Below are positions 63,881 to 64,000 of a stretch of 64,000 nt of DNA, piece by piece (position 1 is the stretch's first letter; each line of letters opens with the position of its first letter). The notes below the pieces were generated by a model. That model had not been told where the DNA came from. It searched no databases and was given only the letters and a program-made list of their open reading frames with translations. Source of the stretch: Achatina immaculata (lineage: Eukaryota > Mollusca > Gastropoda > Stylommatophora > Achatinidae); assembly GCA_009760885.1 (NCBI GenBank), contig CM019715.1, forward strand, positions 23,649,642 through 23,713,641. Direction: 5' to 3'. Position numbers and translations under genes: made by a program.

Positions 63881-64000
63881 AGTCTCGTTTCTCTTAGCTC
63901 TTGTGCTGTCAGATTAACATTTTAAAAATATTTCTTCTCAAATACACTCTGTGTAATCTATAATTACTATTGTTAATGTTTCCCCATTTTCATGTCTTCC

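Overview
The window is eukaryotic, AT-rich, non-genic repeat DNA, probably from an invertebrate and plausibly a mollusc or other lophotrochozoan. I found no convincing single-copy host gene, rRNA or complete tRNA gene. The clade guess rests on many low-copy non-LTR retrotransposon (LINE) families with microsatellite tails, a degenerate CCCTAA-type telomere-like array, abundant long minisatellites, and a Helitron/Helentron-like element with ~160-bp internal repeats that recalls bivalve 'pearl' elements. Family labels LINE-A to LINE-J are local names used only in this annotation.

Layout. 1-7.4 kb: unassigned DNA, LINE 3' ends, a (CATA)n microsatellite and an 18-bp minisatellite of about 1.05 kb. 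7.4-13.4 kb: a LINE-A copy (-), a 76-bp repeat array, then a well-preserved LINE-C copy (-) abutting a LINE-A copy (+). 14.2-16.2 kb: simple repeats and a 26-bp minisatellite. 16.4-20.4 kb: a recent direct tandem duplication of about 2 kb, each unit carrying a long hairpin and decayed LINE-G. 20.5-26.2 kb: a small TIR element with a pol III B-box-like site, LINE-A (+) split by LINE-B with a 12-bp target duplication, LINE-D (-) with a 13-bp duplication, LINE-F and more LINE-A. 26.85-33.1 kb: two copies of a deleted mariner family, a telomere-like array split by LINE-C, and two minisatellites. 33.2-36.96 kb: LINE-D, a LINE with RNase H, and LINE-A split by LINE-H. 37.9-53.6 kb: minisatellites alternating with LINE-A/B/C/D/F fragments and a SINE. 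53.6-58.7 kb: a nested complex in which LINE-H is split by LINE-A, itself split by a 1.3-kb non-coding retroposon, followed by a Helitron-like element carrying three periodic heat-shock-element-like sites. 58.8-64 kb: LINE-E, a second SINE, LINE-J and three more minisatellite arrays.

The coding content is retroelement protein: one AP-endonuclease C-terminus, several reverse-transcriptase cores (FADD/YADD boxes) and their C-terminal 'GH..R / RGRP' regions, nearly all truncated or frameshifted. The elements do not form a shared pathway. They record overlapping waves of insertion, including reciprocal nesting of LINE-A and LINE-H. The best candidates for undescribed biology are the HSE-bearing Helitron-like element, the non-coding retroposon with 5' monomers, the mariner family that keeps only its DNA-binding half, and the duplicated hairpin.
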